DNA of 35,390 nt from Rhodospirillaceae bacterium (GCA_013349665.1 DUZF01000004.1:1-35390); one strand, 5' to 3'; counted from the stretch's first letter, positions 1 through 9,753 are shown. Notes: generated from the sequence alone by a model not told the origin. Made by a program: numbers and translations.

Positions 1-37
1 TCTCGTAAATCGACAGATAGCGGCTTCGTCATCGTGA

Positions 38-352
38 TGTACCTCCCCTGGTAGGGAATCACGATTGGGGCCGGTTGAAAACCCCTTCCGATTCAGTCAG
101 ATCGCGAACCGCTCTAGCGGGCTGCGCGCCTCCAGGGATTGGGAAGTGGCGACGGCACCGATTTTCTTTTTTACCGCGCACAAGGATGTCGATGCCGTGA
201 AACAGGCAAGGACCCTTGATGTCACTGAGTTTCTATTAAAGCCATTCAATCCTGCATTGTTTTCCCAAAAAATCGCCGAAGCCGTGACAAGACGGTATGG
301 CGAAATCTCTCAATGGAAGAATACCGGTGTTCTGTTGGGGCTGCAGGAATAG
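38..352 (+). pseudogene. C-terminal fragment of a response-regulator receiver domain
   Basis: Translation ...APIFFFTAHKDVDAVKQARTLDVTEFLLKPFNPALFSQKIAEAV matches the beta4-alpha5 half of a receiver domain (TA motif and KPF). In-frame TGA at 35-37 and no upstream phospho-acceptor half. Confidence 0.55.
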
Positions 353-357
353 AGCTC

Positions 358-1113
358 TCACCACGGGATGGCATGGTCAGGAATAAGCTGGCCGATGACA
401 GGCCGGGCGAACAGGAATCCTTGGAACAGGTGAATGCCCATATCACGCAGCGCCGCCAGTTCCTCTGCCCGCTCCACCCCTTCCGCGACAACCTCGAGCC
501 CCAGCATCTCAGCGGTTTTCAACAATCCGACGACGATGGCCTGTCGTGGTTTGCTGCTGTCGATATGGTCGACCAGACAGCGATCGACCTTGATGGTATC
601 GGGCTGGAAATCCGCCAGCAGCGACAACCCGGCATAACCCGCACCGAAATCATCCAGGGCGGTTTGAAACCCGTGCCGTCGATAGGTTTCGATAATTCCC
701 TTGAGGTGCTGGCGATCAATGATCTGTTCGTTCTCCGTGAATTCAAAGGTTATCAGGTTGAGCGGAAAACCGTTCTGCTTCGCCGACGCCAAAGTGAGCC
801 GCAAACAGGCTTCCGGATGGTAGACGGCGTTGGGCATGAAATTGATATTCAGTCGTCGGTCGAGACCCAACCCCGCCGCGGTCTCGATCGCCTTGACGCG
901 ACAGGCCTGGTCAAAGGCGTAACGTTGCGCTTCTGTAACCTGAGCCAGAACAGATGCCGCCGGTTCACCGCCGGCACCGCGAACCAAGGCCTCATAGGCG
1001 TAAATTCTTCGGGCGGCGACGTCCACCACCGGCTGGAAAGCCATGGCGATGGAAAATTGCGAGGAATCGGCGCAGCCACCATTACATTGCGGTTGGGTGT
1101 CTTGTGTTCTCAT
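358..1113 (-). CDS. EAL-domain cyclic-di-GMP phosphodiesterase (stand-alone)
   Basis: EALVRG, NINFMPN, FEFTENE, DDFGAGYAGL, KVDR and VVAEGVE motifs of EAL domains; 251 aa. Confidence 0.9.
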   Translation of the reverse strand: MRTQDTQPQCNGGCADSSQFSIAMAFQPVVDVAARRIYAYEALVRGAGGEPAASVLAQVTEAQRYAFDQACRVKAIETAAGLGLDRRLNINFMPNAVYHPEACLRLTLASAKQNGFPLNLITFEFTENEQIIDRQHLKGIIETYRRHGFQTALDDFGAGYAGLSLLADFQPDTIKVDRCLVDHIDSSKPRQAIVVGLLKTAEMLGLEVVAEGVERAEELAALRDMGIHLFQGFLFARPVIGQLIPDHAIPW

Positions 1114-1146
1114 GACTCAACCTTACACCAACATCACTCCGATCGT

Positions 1147-3570
1147 TCAACCCGCGGCATTGACCAGTTGCGACTGGACAGGAAATGTCATGAAGAAGGT
1201 GCTGCCTTCACCGACGTCCGACTCGATCCAGATTTTTCCACCCGAATGTTCGACGATCTTCTTGCAGACGGCCAAACCGATGCCGGAGCCTTCAACGGCA
1301 TCCTTGGGCACCAGTCTCTGGAAAATCTGAAACGCTCTCTCTCTGTTGTCCGGCGCAATCCCCATACCGTTGTCCTTGACCCAGACAAGAACCTTGTTTG
1401 ACTGACGCCGCCATCCGATCTCCACCTTTGGCGGGCGATCAGGCGAACGATATTTGATGGCGTTGCCGATCAGGTTCTGGAAAAGGCGGGTCATTTCCGT
1501 CGGATCGCCGGTGATCGTCGGCATCTCGTCGGGAATCGAAACAATGGCAGCGGATTCGCCGATTGCCATCGTCAGATTAAGAACGGCGTCGCCGGCCGCC
1601 TGACCAAGCGCAACAGGCCCCGGCTCCACCGATCTTCCCGTGCGGGAATATTCAAGCAGGTCGAGGATCAGCCGGTCCATCCGCTTGGCGCCATCCACCG
1701 CGAAGCCAAGATACCGTTTGAGGTTATCGTCGAGTTGCGCCCCCAGTCCTCTCTCGATCAACCGGAGATAGCTGGTCACCATCCTCAGAGGCTGACGCAG
1801 ATCATGCGATGCCACATAGGCGAATTGCTCCAATTCTGCATTGGTTTCCCGCAAGCCGAATTCCAGGGCCTTGCGCTCGGATATGTCGATGAAGCCCCAT
1901 AGAGACGTCCCGCCGTGACGATCCAGCGTGGCGCCGCTGACATCGACCCAGATATGTCGCCCATCCTTGCAAATATGCTCAACCTGGGTCCGATAGACCC
2001 CCCCGGCGTCAAGAACCGGATAGGCCTCGGCCGCAAAGGACAGATAGGCGTCCTCGGTCGGATAGGCCTGGCGGGTGGAGACACCGTTAAATTCACCCGG
2101 CGCGTAGCCATGCATTTTTTCATAAGCCTGATTGGCCCAGACGATCGAACGGTTCTTGACCATCACGATTCCGATCAAATCATTGTCCAGCATTGTCTTC
2201 TGTTCGACCAGAAGCTGCTCCATCCGTTGCTGGGCAAGTTTGCGTTCGGTGATTTCTATATGGCTGGTCACCAATCCCCGCTGCGTGCCGACAAGGGGCG
2301 TGACGCGAAACTCGAACCAGTGGCTCTGGCTGGGTGAGTGACACGGGTATTCCTGGACAAAACGCGGCAACCGGCCGTCAAGCACAGCCAGCATTCCGGC
2401 CACAGCCTCCAACGCCAGCAGGTCGGTTCCGTCGCCGCGGCAAACGGTGAAGTAGTTCAGGCCGGTCCCCCTAACCACGGAAGGCGCCGCATCGTTTTCA
2501 CGAGCGAATTCGGACCAGGACTGATTGACCTGAATAATTTCCCCGGTTTCGTCGAGGACGGCGATGCTGTTGGGAAGCGAGTCCATGATGCTGCGGAGCA
2601 GCCCACCGGTATTTACCAGCTGCGCCTGCTGTCGTTGCGCCCAAAGTAAAAGGCCGGAAATCATCAGCGAGAAAGCCAGGATGACAGCGATCGTGATGTC
2701 GGTGCGCAGGCCCGAAGTGTCGACCGCGCTGCGGATGAGGCCAAGCTCGGCCCGCTCGTCCAGCGCCACCACGGAGATCAGGCCCCATTCCGGGAGGCGC
2801 TTCCAGGCAAAATCAACCGGAATATTGTCCACTGAAGAAACACTCCGGTAGGTCTCGTCATCGCTGCGCGCGGGATCGAGGAATGGGCGGTCAGCCGGGG
2901 CCTTGCGGCCCAGGGCTTGATCCAGGCTATGGTTGCGGGCGAGAAAGGTGCCGTCGTTCTGGACCAGCGCCACCACATCGCCGGGATCCAGGGAAAGCGC
3001 GGCAAATGTTTCCGACAGATAATCCGGCAGCAACCCGATGACGACGACACCTTCGAAATTTCCGTTTTTGCGGATCCCCCGCGAGAGCGGGATCACCCAT
3101 TTTTTCTCGCCGAGACGCCCTCTGACTGGCTGCCCAATATATAAATCATCCCTGTCGCTGTCCGCGAAGGCACGAAAATGTGGGCGGTCGGCGACATTCA
3201 CTCCCTGACTGATGCCGTCGGATGAATAAATGACCTGCCCGCCGGCATCGACCACCAGCACCAGATTGACCGCCCCGGACGGCAGGTGTTTGAGGATCAG
3301 ATCCACCGTCGCGGAGAAGTGCGCGCGGTCATGATCGAAAGCATCTCGTATTTGAAACAATGCGATGTCGAACAGCCGGATTGTCGCCACGGTCAGTTGA
3401 CCCACGGACCCGGCCAACTGCTTCGCACGCATATCGTTTCGCGCCATTGCCTGCGTCAGGAGTCTTTCCTGCGCCTTCAAGGTGTCGTCTTTGTAGAGAA
3501 AGACGCAGACCGCGCTGACCAGAAGGATCGCCGCCGCCAAAACTGCCAAAAGGGAAGGGCGGAATTTCAT
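1147..3570 (-). CDS. Hybrid-less sensor histidine kinase with periplasmic Cache-type sensor, PAS domains, HisKA and HATPase
   Basis: N-terminal TM then Cache-like region (DRPHFRAFADS, GVVVIGLLPDYLSETF), PAS/PAC segments, H-box FAYVASHDLRQPLRMVTSYL, N-box NLIGNAIKYR, G-box DNGMGI and GSGIGLAVCKKI. Start placed at MKFRPS (3570) rather than ORF start 3615. Confidence 0.9.
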   Translation of the reverse strand: MKFRPSLLAVLAAAILLVSAVCVFLYKDDTLKAQERLLTQAMARNDMRAKQLAGSVGQLTVATIRLFDIALFQIRDAFDHDRAHFSATVDLILKHLPSGAVNLVLVVDAGGQVIYSSDGISQGVNVADRPHFRAFADSDRDDLYIGQPVRGRLGEKKWVIPLSRGIRKNGNFEGVVVIGLLPDYLSETFAALSLDPGDVVALVQNDGTFLARNHSLDQALGRKAPADRPFLDPARSDDETYRSVSSVDNIPVDFAWKRLPEWGLISVVALDERAELGLIRSAVDTSGLRTDITIAVILAFSLMISGLLLWAQRQQAQLVNTGGLLRSIMDSLPNSIAVLDETGEIIQVNQSWSEFARENDAAPSVVRGTGLNYFTVCRGDGTDLLALEAVAGMLAVLDGRLPRFVQEYPCHSPSQSHWFEFRVTPLVGTQRGLVTSHIEITERKLAQQRMEQLLVEQKTMLDNDLIGIVMVKNRSIVWANQAYEKMHGYAPGEFNGVSTRQAYPTEDAYLSFAAEAYPVLDAGGVYRTQVEHICKDGRHIWVDVSGATLDRHGGTSLWGFIDISERKALEFGLRETNAELEQFAYVASHDLRQPLRMVTSYLRLIERGLGAQLDDNLKRYLGFAVDGAKRMDRLILDLLEYSRTGRSVEPGPVALGQAAGDAVLNLTMAIGESAAIVSIPDEMPTITGDPTEMTRLFQNLIGNAIKYRSPDRPPKVEIGWRRQSNKVLVWVKDNGMGIAPDNRERAFQIFQRLVPKDAVEGSGIGLAVCKKIVEHSGGKIWIESDVGEGSTFFMTFPVQSQLVNAAG

Positions 3571-3827
3571 AAAATTAAACCGGACACACAGAAAACATTT
3601 ATCTTTCTCGACCAAAGCTGGCCGCAGGCTTACCTATTTTATTCCTTGCCTATCAAAAGAGAAGAGAGACGTCGGTATCGAGTTTATGTTTCTCGACGCC
3701 CAGTCTGACCTCTCCTGTCAGATCAATACGGCGGGGCGCCGTTCCCGTCACCAGGGCAGGAAGCCAAGCCGAAGATGAGGTTCGACCTGTAGCGAACATT
3801 CGTCAATATTGGTTTTTGCTGGCCCTG

Positions 3828-3877
3828 ATATTCAAAAACAAGGGTGCCCACCAGGCATTTTGACTGGAAGGCACCCT
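3828..3877 (-). terminator. Rho-independent terminator downstream of the Thr-rich protein gene
   Basis: AGGGTGCC(3841-3848)/GGCACCCT(3870-3877) stem extended by CCAG/CTGG; reading the minus strand it is followed by TTGTTTTTG. Confidence 0.75.
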
Positions 3878-3886
3878 CGGCGAATT

Positions 3887-4993
3887 CTACAGTAGCCCAA
3901 GAATCGATGACGGCACTTGGGCCAGTTGGTTGGCCACGCCGGTCACATCGATGGTCGTTCCATGAGCAACCTCGGTATAGATGCCGCTACTACCAGTCGC
4001 ACTGTAGAACAGAACACTGTTGGTATGCGTTCCGTTGGTGATGGTTTCTTCAACGAATGAACCGGCCGCCGGCAATCCGGCCGGGACGCTGGTCGGGGTG
4101 ACAACAGCGAAAGTGTTCGATGAACTCGCCGTGAAGGATGTCAGCGTGGTTCCGCTGGCGTTCACCGGCGTTATTGTCGTTCCCGAACTGGTGATGCTGA
4201 ATTCGGCGCGATCATTGGGGTTGATATTCAACGCCGTGGTCGCCGAACCTTGTGGGATATAGACAGTGTCGGTTGAAGAAACCACGTAATTAGAACCGCT
4301 GGTATTAATATAGGTGATTTTTTGGATGGCGTTGCCGGACACCGAAGTCTGGGTTTCCGCCGCCGTCGTGCCGATGGTCGTCGCCGCGAAGACGGCCGTT
4401 GGATTTACCGGTTCGGTATGGCTGCTGCTGACGCTGCCGTAGGAGTCATTTTCCGTGACTGTCGTACCGCTGGTGCCGGTCGTGAAGCTGTAGGTATGGG
4501 TTCCGCCATTGGCGGTTGTCGCCGATGGCGAGGTAATGGTGACCAGGGTCTCGGTCAATTGGGTTCCGCCGGCATAGGTCAGGGTTTCCGTCGCCGACGC
4601 GGTGGTGATGTTCTCGGTGACCACGACACCGCTGGACCCGGTGACAAAACTGTAGGTCGGCGGCGTGATGGAAGTCGACGAACTGGTGCCGTCATGGGTC
4701 GGCAGTGTCGGAGCGGTGATCTGGAACAGGGCCGGCGTGGTGGCAGTGGCCGCCTGCGTTTCGGTGTAAACGATGGTGGTCGTGCGCGTGCCGCTGGTGA
4801 TCGTCTCGGTCAGAGTACTGCCGACCGCCGTACCCGTCGGCGTGCCAAAGGAATAGGTGGCATTGCTGCCGCCCGCGCCGCCCAGGCATCCCGCTCCAGG
4901 CAGGCCGAAGTCAAAGCCCCCGGGTTGGCCGCGCCCGACATCTCCAGCCGGGCCAAGGTCTAATCCACCAAAATGATCGTTGTTCATATGCAT
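3887..4993 (-). CDS. Thr/Ser/Gly-rich repetitive protein, probably surface or secreted
   Basis: 368 aa; Gly-rich N terminus, repeats TYSFVTGSSGVVVTEN / TYSFTTGTSGTTVTEN and TETITSGTRTTTIVY / EETITNGTHTNSVLF; no obvious Sec signal. Confidence 0.7.
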   Translation of the reverse strand: MHMNNDHFGGLDLGPAGDVGRGQPGGFDFGLPGAGCLGGAGGSNATYSFGTPTGTAVGSTLTETITSGTRTTTIVYTETQAATATTPALFQITAPTLPTHDGTSSSTSITPPTYSFVTGSSGVVVTENITTASATETLTYAGGTQLTETLVTITSPSATTANGGTHTYSFTTGTSGTTVTENDSYGSVSSSHTEPVNPTAVFAATTIGTTAAETQTSVSGNAIQKITYINTSGSNYVVSSTDTVYIPQGSATTALNINPNDRAEFSITSSGTTITPVNASGTTLTSFTASSSNTFAVVTPTSVPAGLPAAGSFVEETITNGTHTNSVLFYSATGSSGIYTEVAHGTTIDVTGVANQLAQVPSSILGLL

Positions 4994-5093
4994 CGTGTTA
5001 ATCCCCGTTTAGCCCGTATTTTCTCCAGGCTGTCCCGCCGTCTGCCGGATCGCCGACGGTCTGACTGTGGCTATCCTAGGTTCGGGGTCGAGA

Positions 5094-5121
5094 GCATTCT
5101 GTGAAACATTTCACAAGGTTA
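5094..5121. promoter_or_regulatory. CRP-type operator (proximal), TGTGA-AACATT-TCACA at 5100-5115
   Basis: Exact TGTGA-N6-TCACA in the intergenic region upstream of the 3887-4993 gene. Confidence 0.8.
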
Positions 5122-5125
5122 AAAA

Positions 5126-5147
5126 TAAAGTGATCTGGATCACATTT
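5126..5147. promoter_or_regulatory. CRP-type operator (distal), TAAAGTGATCTGGATCACATTT
   Basis: GTGATC-TG-GATCAC perfect palindrome; 19/22 by eye to the symmetrical E. coli CRP consensus AAATGTGATCTAGATCACATTT. Confidence 0.75.
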
Positions 5148-5151
5148 TCGC

Positions 5152-7275
5152 CTAATCGATTGCCTCTCGCAACCGGCGATGACCTTGCGCGATGCGCCCC
5201 AGATAGAAGCGTACGGGGCCGTCCCCGGGAAAGGTCACCGCGAAACGCCGCAACAGGCCGACCGCCTGCTCTGTTTGACCCGACTGCAGCCCTTTATAGG
5301 CTTGGTCGTAAATACGGATAAAGCTGTCCGGATAGCAGTCAGGTTGGAGCAGTTCGGTAACGTCCAGGGGGTCCATCTTGCCCTTCACCCGCACCAGCCC
5401 CAATGGGCGGATGGCTCCGGCGGAACCGGGATCACACCGCAACAAGGTTTCAGCCGAGACACAGACCCGGGTCCCGAAATCCTTGTTCAGTTCTTCCAGG
5501 CGGGCCGCTGCGTTGACCGTGTCGCCGATCGCCGCGTACTGAAAATGGTTGCTGGAGCCGAAATTCCCCACCACCGCCGGTCCGCTGTGCACGCCGATGC
5601 GTGTCTGGCCGAACGGTAAACCGGCCGCCATCTGCTCGCCGCGGAAGGCCTCGGCAAAGCTGTCGAGATCGCGCGCGCAGGCCAGGGCCCTTGCCGCATG
5701 GTCCGGTTGATCCAACGGCGCATTGAAAAAGGCAAGGATGGAGTCGCCGGCGAATTGATCCACCAGCCCGCCATGGCTGGCGATCACCGCGCTCGCCCCG
5801 TCAAAATAGCGGTTCAGGACGGGGGCCAGGATTTCCGGGGCGAAGCGTTCGGCCATGGCCGTGAACCCGGTGACATCGGTGAACAGAAAGGACATGTCGC
5901 GGCGCTCTCCGCCCAGGCTCAGGCTGCCGGGATCGGCCGCCAACCGGTTGACCAGGGCGGGGGCCAGGTATCGCGAGAAAGCCCGGCGGATGAAAATGCG
6001 TTCGCGTTCGACCGCCAGGAAGGCGCCCAAAGTCGCGGTCAGATAGACCCCGGCGGCGCATAATGCCGGCGGAACCGGATCCAACAACCATTGCCAGCGG
6101 GCGTAAAGCTGCCAGCTCGCCGCCATCACGCCGGCCAGGGCAACGGCGCCGACGGCCGCCCCGGCCAGGATGCCGAGGCGCGGCAAGATCAGCAGCAGCG
6201 CACCGCCGAGCAGGCCGGCAAGCCCGGCCTCCAGTCCCGGCATCCAATCCGGACGCCGGATGAAATCCCCCGCCAGGATCTGCGCCACCGCCTGCGCTTC
6301 CAGCTCGACCCCAGGCCTGACGCCAAGGACCGAGGGACGGAGGTCGACCAGGCCGGAGGCCGAAGTTCCGACCAGCGCGACACGACCGGCCAGACTGCCG
6401 GATGACAGCGCCCCCTCCAGGACCCGCCGGGCCGATATCGTCTGGTCGGCGGGAAACCGGCCCAGATGCAGAAGCAAGGCACCGCTGGTATCGGTTGGGA
6501 TGGACAGAGATCCTGCGGACTGACCGACGCGCACCGCCATGATGCCGCCCCCCCCGCCCATGGCCGGTTCGTCGCTGCCGCCGATGGTCTTCACGAAATA
6601 AGTCGATTCCCCGTTAAAGGCCCGGATCGTCTCCAAAACCAGGCTCGGATACATCCTTCCGCCGGCGGCATACAACAGCGGCAGGTGACGGGTCAGTCCG
6701 TCCGGCTCCGGGATATTGTTGAGTCCACCCAAACCGGCGAAGGCCGCCTGAAAAATGGACAGCGGCATCACGGCGCCGACAAAAGCCGGCAGCTTCGGCA
6801 AGGGGTCGGGGCCGATACTGGCGAAACCGGCCACCGGAGGTCCCGGAGGCGCGATCACGGTCGCCGGCAACTGGGTAAAAGCCAGGCCGCCGACCGTCGG
6901 CAGGCGGCGCAGACTGTCGGCAAACGCCCGGTCGCCGGCGGGGTCGGCGCGATCGGTCTCGGCAAATAATATATCGAAGACCACGACCCGGGCACCGGCC
7001 GCCGCCAACTGGTCGGTCATCTGTGCCAGAACCCTGCGCGGCCATGGCCATTGGCCCAATTCAGCAAGCGACTGGTCATCGATATCGACGACGACCAACG
7101 GAAGCTCGGCCACAGCTCGCGGCATCCGCTGTTCCATCCAGTCGAAGGCCGCATTGCGCATGGCCGGCAGCGGCCATGGCTGGAGCATCGCCAAGGGGGT
7201 CAGCAGGACCAGCGAAAACGCCGCGGCGAGCCGCCGCAGCAGCCTGTGCCTGACGACGATGCCGCTACGGCTCAT
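5152..7275 (-). CDS. CHASE2-domain class III adenylate/guanylate cyclase
   Basis: N-terminal CHASE2 (VVVDIDDQSLAELGQWPWPRRVLAQM, VVFDILFAE), TM helices, catalytic domain RDMSFLFTDVTGFTAMAE, GDSILAFFNAP, GDTVNAAARLEELNK. Confidence 0.92.
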   Translation of the reverse strand: MSRSGIVVRHRLLRRLAAAFSLVLLTPLAMLQPWPLPAMRNAAFDWMEQRMPRAVAELPLVVVDIDDQSLAELGQWPWPRRVLAQMTDQLAAAGARVVVFDILFAETDRADPAGDRAFADSLRRLPTVGGLAFTQLPATVIAPPGPPVAGFASIGPDPLPKLPAFVGAVMPLSIFQAAFAGLGGLNNIPEPDGLTRHLPLLYAAGGRMYPSLVLETIRAFNGESTYFVKTIGGSDEPAMGGGGGIMAVRVGQSAGSLSIPTDTSGALLLHLGRFPADQTISARRVLEGALSSGSLAGRVALVGTSASGLVDLRPSVLGVRPGVELEAQAVAQILAGDFIRRPDWMPGLEAGLAGLLGGALLLILPRLGILAGAAVGAVALAGVMAASWQLYARWQWLLDPVPPALCAAGVYLTATLGAFLAVERERIFIRRAFSRYLAPALVNRLAADPGSLSLGGERRDMSFLFTDVTGFTAMAERFAPEILAPVLNRYFDGASAVIASHGGLVDQFAGDSILAFFNAPLDQPDHAARALACARDLDSFAEAFRGEQMAAGLPFGQTRIGVHSGPAVVGNFGSSNHFQYAAIGDTVNAAARLEELNKDFGTRVCVSAETLLRCDPGSAGAIRPLGLVRVKGKMDPLDVTELLQPDCYPDSFIRIYDQAYKGLQSGQTEQAVGLLRRFAVTFPGDGPVRFYLGRIAQGHRRLREAID

Positions 7276-8309
7276 GGACCGGAAGGCGGCAAATGGCCGA
7301 TCGGCAGTTTTGGAAAGCCCCCGGAACCGGCGGCCGGCCGATCCGGAAGGTGGGAGGGTTGCAGATCCTGCCGGGACATCCGCAGGGCATTCAGGTCGGG
7401 AGCCGGCGGCCCCGGCAGCACCAGGCTCGACGCTTGCGGCGAAAAGGCCGGAACCGCGACAGAACCCGGCAAAGCCGGTCCGATCATGGCGGCGGCCGGT
7501 TTCACCTGGTTCTTGATATCGGCGGGCACCTCCGCCCCCACCCCCAATGTTGCGGCATTGGGCAGCGCGATGGCGGGCCGCGCATTGGCGGAAACGGCCA
7601 TGTCGAGTTCGGCTTGCCGTGGCGGCGATGGCGCCAGGGGCAGGCCCGGAGACCCGCCGATGTTATTGGGTGCGGCCTGATCCAACGGTTTCAGCTGTTC
7701 CGGAGTAATCCGCCGCGGCTGCGAGGGCAAGCCGTCAACGCCGACCGTTATGCTGTGACCGACCCGGCGGATGACCTCAACCGCGCCCAGCCGCCCGGTC
7801 ACCGTCAGGCTGTCCCCGAAAAGCAAGGTTGCCGTGGTGCTGCCAGTATCGGGAGCGACCTCGATCATCACGATGGCTCCGCGTATCCCGAGCAGCGCGG
7901 TCGGCGTTCGCACCACCACCGAGCCGTCTTTGCTGAGATAGCCACCGATAAAACGCATCAGGCCCCTGGCCATCGACAAGGCGAGATGCCCGCGCCGGCT
8001 ATCCGCGTCGAAGACAAAATCATCAACGACCACCGAAGCCCGGTTGCCGATGGTGATCGTCGATCCATCGAGGAACAGAAGTTGCGCCCGACCGGAGGAA
8101 TCGGTGTCTATGCGTTCGCCCTGTTCGATGTCCAGGCCGACCACCAGAGGACGGATGGTTCCGCGGGGAGGCAGGCTTTCCGCGGTGGTGTTGACCGCCG
8201 TGGCAACCCCGACCCGGCCGGGCGCCGTCTCGGCGACCGCCGAACCGGTATTCAACGCGAACGCCGCGCAGGTCATCAGGAAATATCGCCGAAGAGCAAC
8301 GGTCGTCAT
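7272..8309 (-). CDS. FecR-domain periplasmic protein
   Basis: Signal peptide; GERIDTDSSGRAQLLFLDGSTITIGNRASVVVDDFVFD and TPTALLGIRGA typical of FecR domains; ATGA overlap with the cyclase start. Confidence 0.88.
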   Translation of the reverse strand: MTTVALRRYFLMTCAAFALNTGSAVAETAPGRVGVATAVNTTAESLPPRGTIRPLVVGLDIEQGERIDTDSSGRAQLLFLDGSTITIGNRASVVVDDFVFDADSRRGHLALSMARGLMRFIGGYLSKDGSVVVRTPTALLGIRGAIVMIEVAPDTGSTTATLLFGDSLTVTGRLGAVEVIRRVGHSITVGVDGLPSQPRRITPEQLKPLDQAAPNNIGGSPGLPLAPSPPRQAELDMAVSANARPAIALPNAATLGVGAEVPADIKNQVKPAAAMIGPALPGSVAVPAFSPQASSLVLPGPPAPDLNALRMSRQDLQPSHLPDRPAAGSGGFPKLPIGHLPPSGP

Positions 8310-8320
8310 TTTGATCCCCG

Positions 8321-9643
8321 TCAGAAATTGTAGAGCATGGCGCCGAGGACCGACAGATTGCCGAACCGGTAATTGGGCAGCGAAGAGTATTCCTCATCCT
8401 TGCCCAGTTTTCCCAGCACCGCCCATCCACCGCCGACCGGGGCCAAGACCGAAAGACTGGCGGTCCATTCGGTATCCCGGCGCTTCGTCGCCGGATCAAC
8501 AGACGGGTCGGCGCCCAGGTAATATCGTCGGCTGACGGAGTACTCGGCGGAAACGGTCCATTTCCCCCCGCCCCAGGGGCTGTCCAGGCTCTTCTCGGCA
8601 AAGGGAGAGATCTGCCACTCGGAAAATCTGTTGAAGCCGCGTCGGGCCAGGTTGTCGGCAAGCTGGGCCTTGAAGCCGATCCGCTCGCCGTCGCGTCCCT
8701 GCCATGACAGGGTATAGGCCGCCGTGCTCAGCAGGGTATTTTCCTCAGTCGCTGTCGGGTAATTGGCACTGTCGTCGAATGCCCGCTCGAGGGTACTCAT
8801 GTCGAGGCGGGATGACAGGCCGTCGTCATGGGCACAAGTCCAGGTCAAGCCAAATCCGCCGGACCCGAAATACAGTGAGCTGCCCAGGGCAAACAGTTCG
8901 CCGATGGCATAAGGTTCAAGGCTGGACCGCTCGCCAAGCGCCAGACGCGGCCCGCTGGTCAGCCGCCCATAGGAAATGTTCAAATGTTCCAGGCGCTCCT
9001 GCCTGGTGGCGTAAATTGTGGCGGTGGTATGCCATCGGCTGGCGTCATCGAGATCATAGAGGTGATCGACAGCGACGAAGGAGAGGAGGTTGGCATCCCC
9101 CTTGGGTGTCGTCGCCGCCTGACCAGGCAGGTCGACGCCGAATGAGCGGGCGGTGCCCACCGGACCGGCATTGGCGTTGCTTTGATAAGCGATGCCGCCG
9201 GCCAGCAGGGCTGAAAAATGACTGTTGGATTGAGCCTCCGCCATGGCGGCGAGTCCGCCCTCGGCCTGCCGGCGCTGGGTATCGGAAAGCTGCTGGGCCT
9301 GGGCGCTGCGGTAATAGGTTTCGGCCATCGAATAGGACCCGATGGCTCTGTACAGCGCCGCCAGACGCAGATGCACCTCCGGTAGATTGGGCGCGACCAT
9401 CAGCAATTTCGACAGCGCGCCAATCGCCCCTTCGAAATCGCCGGCCTGTTCGGCCGCCGCGACATAGGCCAGGGTCAGGGAGATATCGCCCGGATCACGC
9501 AGCATGTTTGCAAATGCCTCGCGCAGAGACTGTTGGCGCCTTGCGTATTCCGCCGCGGATAGGTCTTCCTCCGCAGCCATGGCCGTCGACGCAATGAAAG
9601 CGACGGCGGTGGCTGCGCAGATCAGGAGAGCTTGCCGGTTCAT
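8321..9643 (-). CDS. TPR-containing outer-membrane beta-barrel protein
   Basis: Signal peptide (MNRQALLICAATAVAFIASTAMAAE), N-terminal TPR-like helices (LTLAYVAAAEQAGDFEGAIGALSKLLMVAPNLPEVHLRLAALYRAIGSY), C-terminal amphipathic strands ending in ...LGAMLYNF. Confidence 0.75.
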   Translation of the reverse strand: MNRQALLICAATAVAFIASTAMAAEEDLSAAEYARRQQSLREAFANMLRDPGDISLTLAYVAAAEQAGDFEGAIGALSKLLMVAPNLPEVHLRLAALYRAIGSYSMAETYYRSAQAQQLSDTQRRQAEGGLAAMAEAQSNSHFSALLAGGIAYQSNANAGPVGTARSFGVDLPGQAATTPKGDANLLSFVAVDHLYDLDDASRWHTTATIYATRQERLEHLNISYGRLTSGPRLALGERSSLEPYAIGELFALGSSLYFGSGGFGLTWTCAHDDGLSSRLDMSTLERAFDDSANYPTATEENTLLSTAAYTLSWQGRDGERIGFKAQLADNLARRGFNRFSEWQISPFAEKSLDSPWGGGKWTVSAEYSVSRRYYLGADPSVDPATKRRDTEWTASLSVLAPVGGGWAVLGKLGKDEEYSSLPNYRFGNLSVLGAMLYNF

Positions 9644-9753
9644 TCAGGTGGAGCAAACTGTGGTAAAAGAACGGCAAAATCTATTACCTTCCGCTGGCAT
9701 GAGCAATGCGGCCTATCGCTTCGAGTAAAAATATTAGTGCCGCGGGCTGTGAA

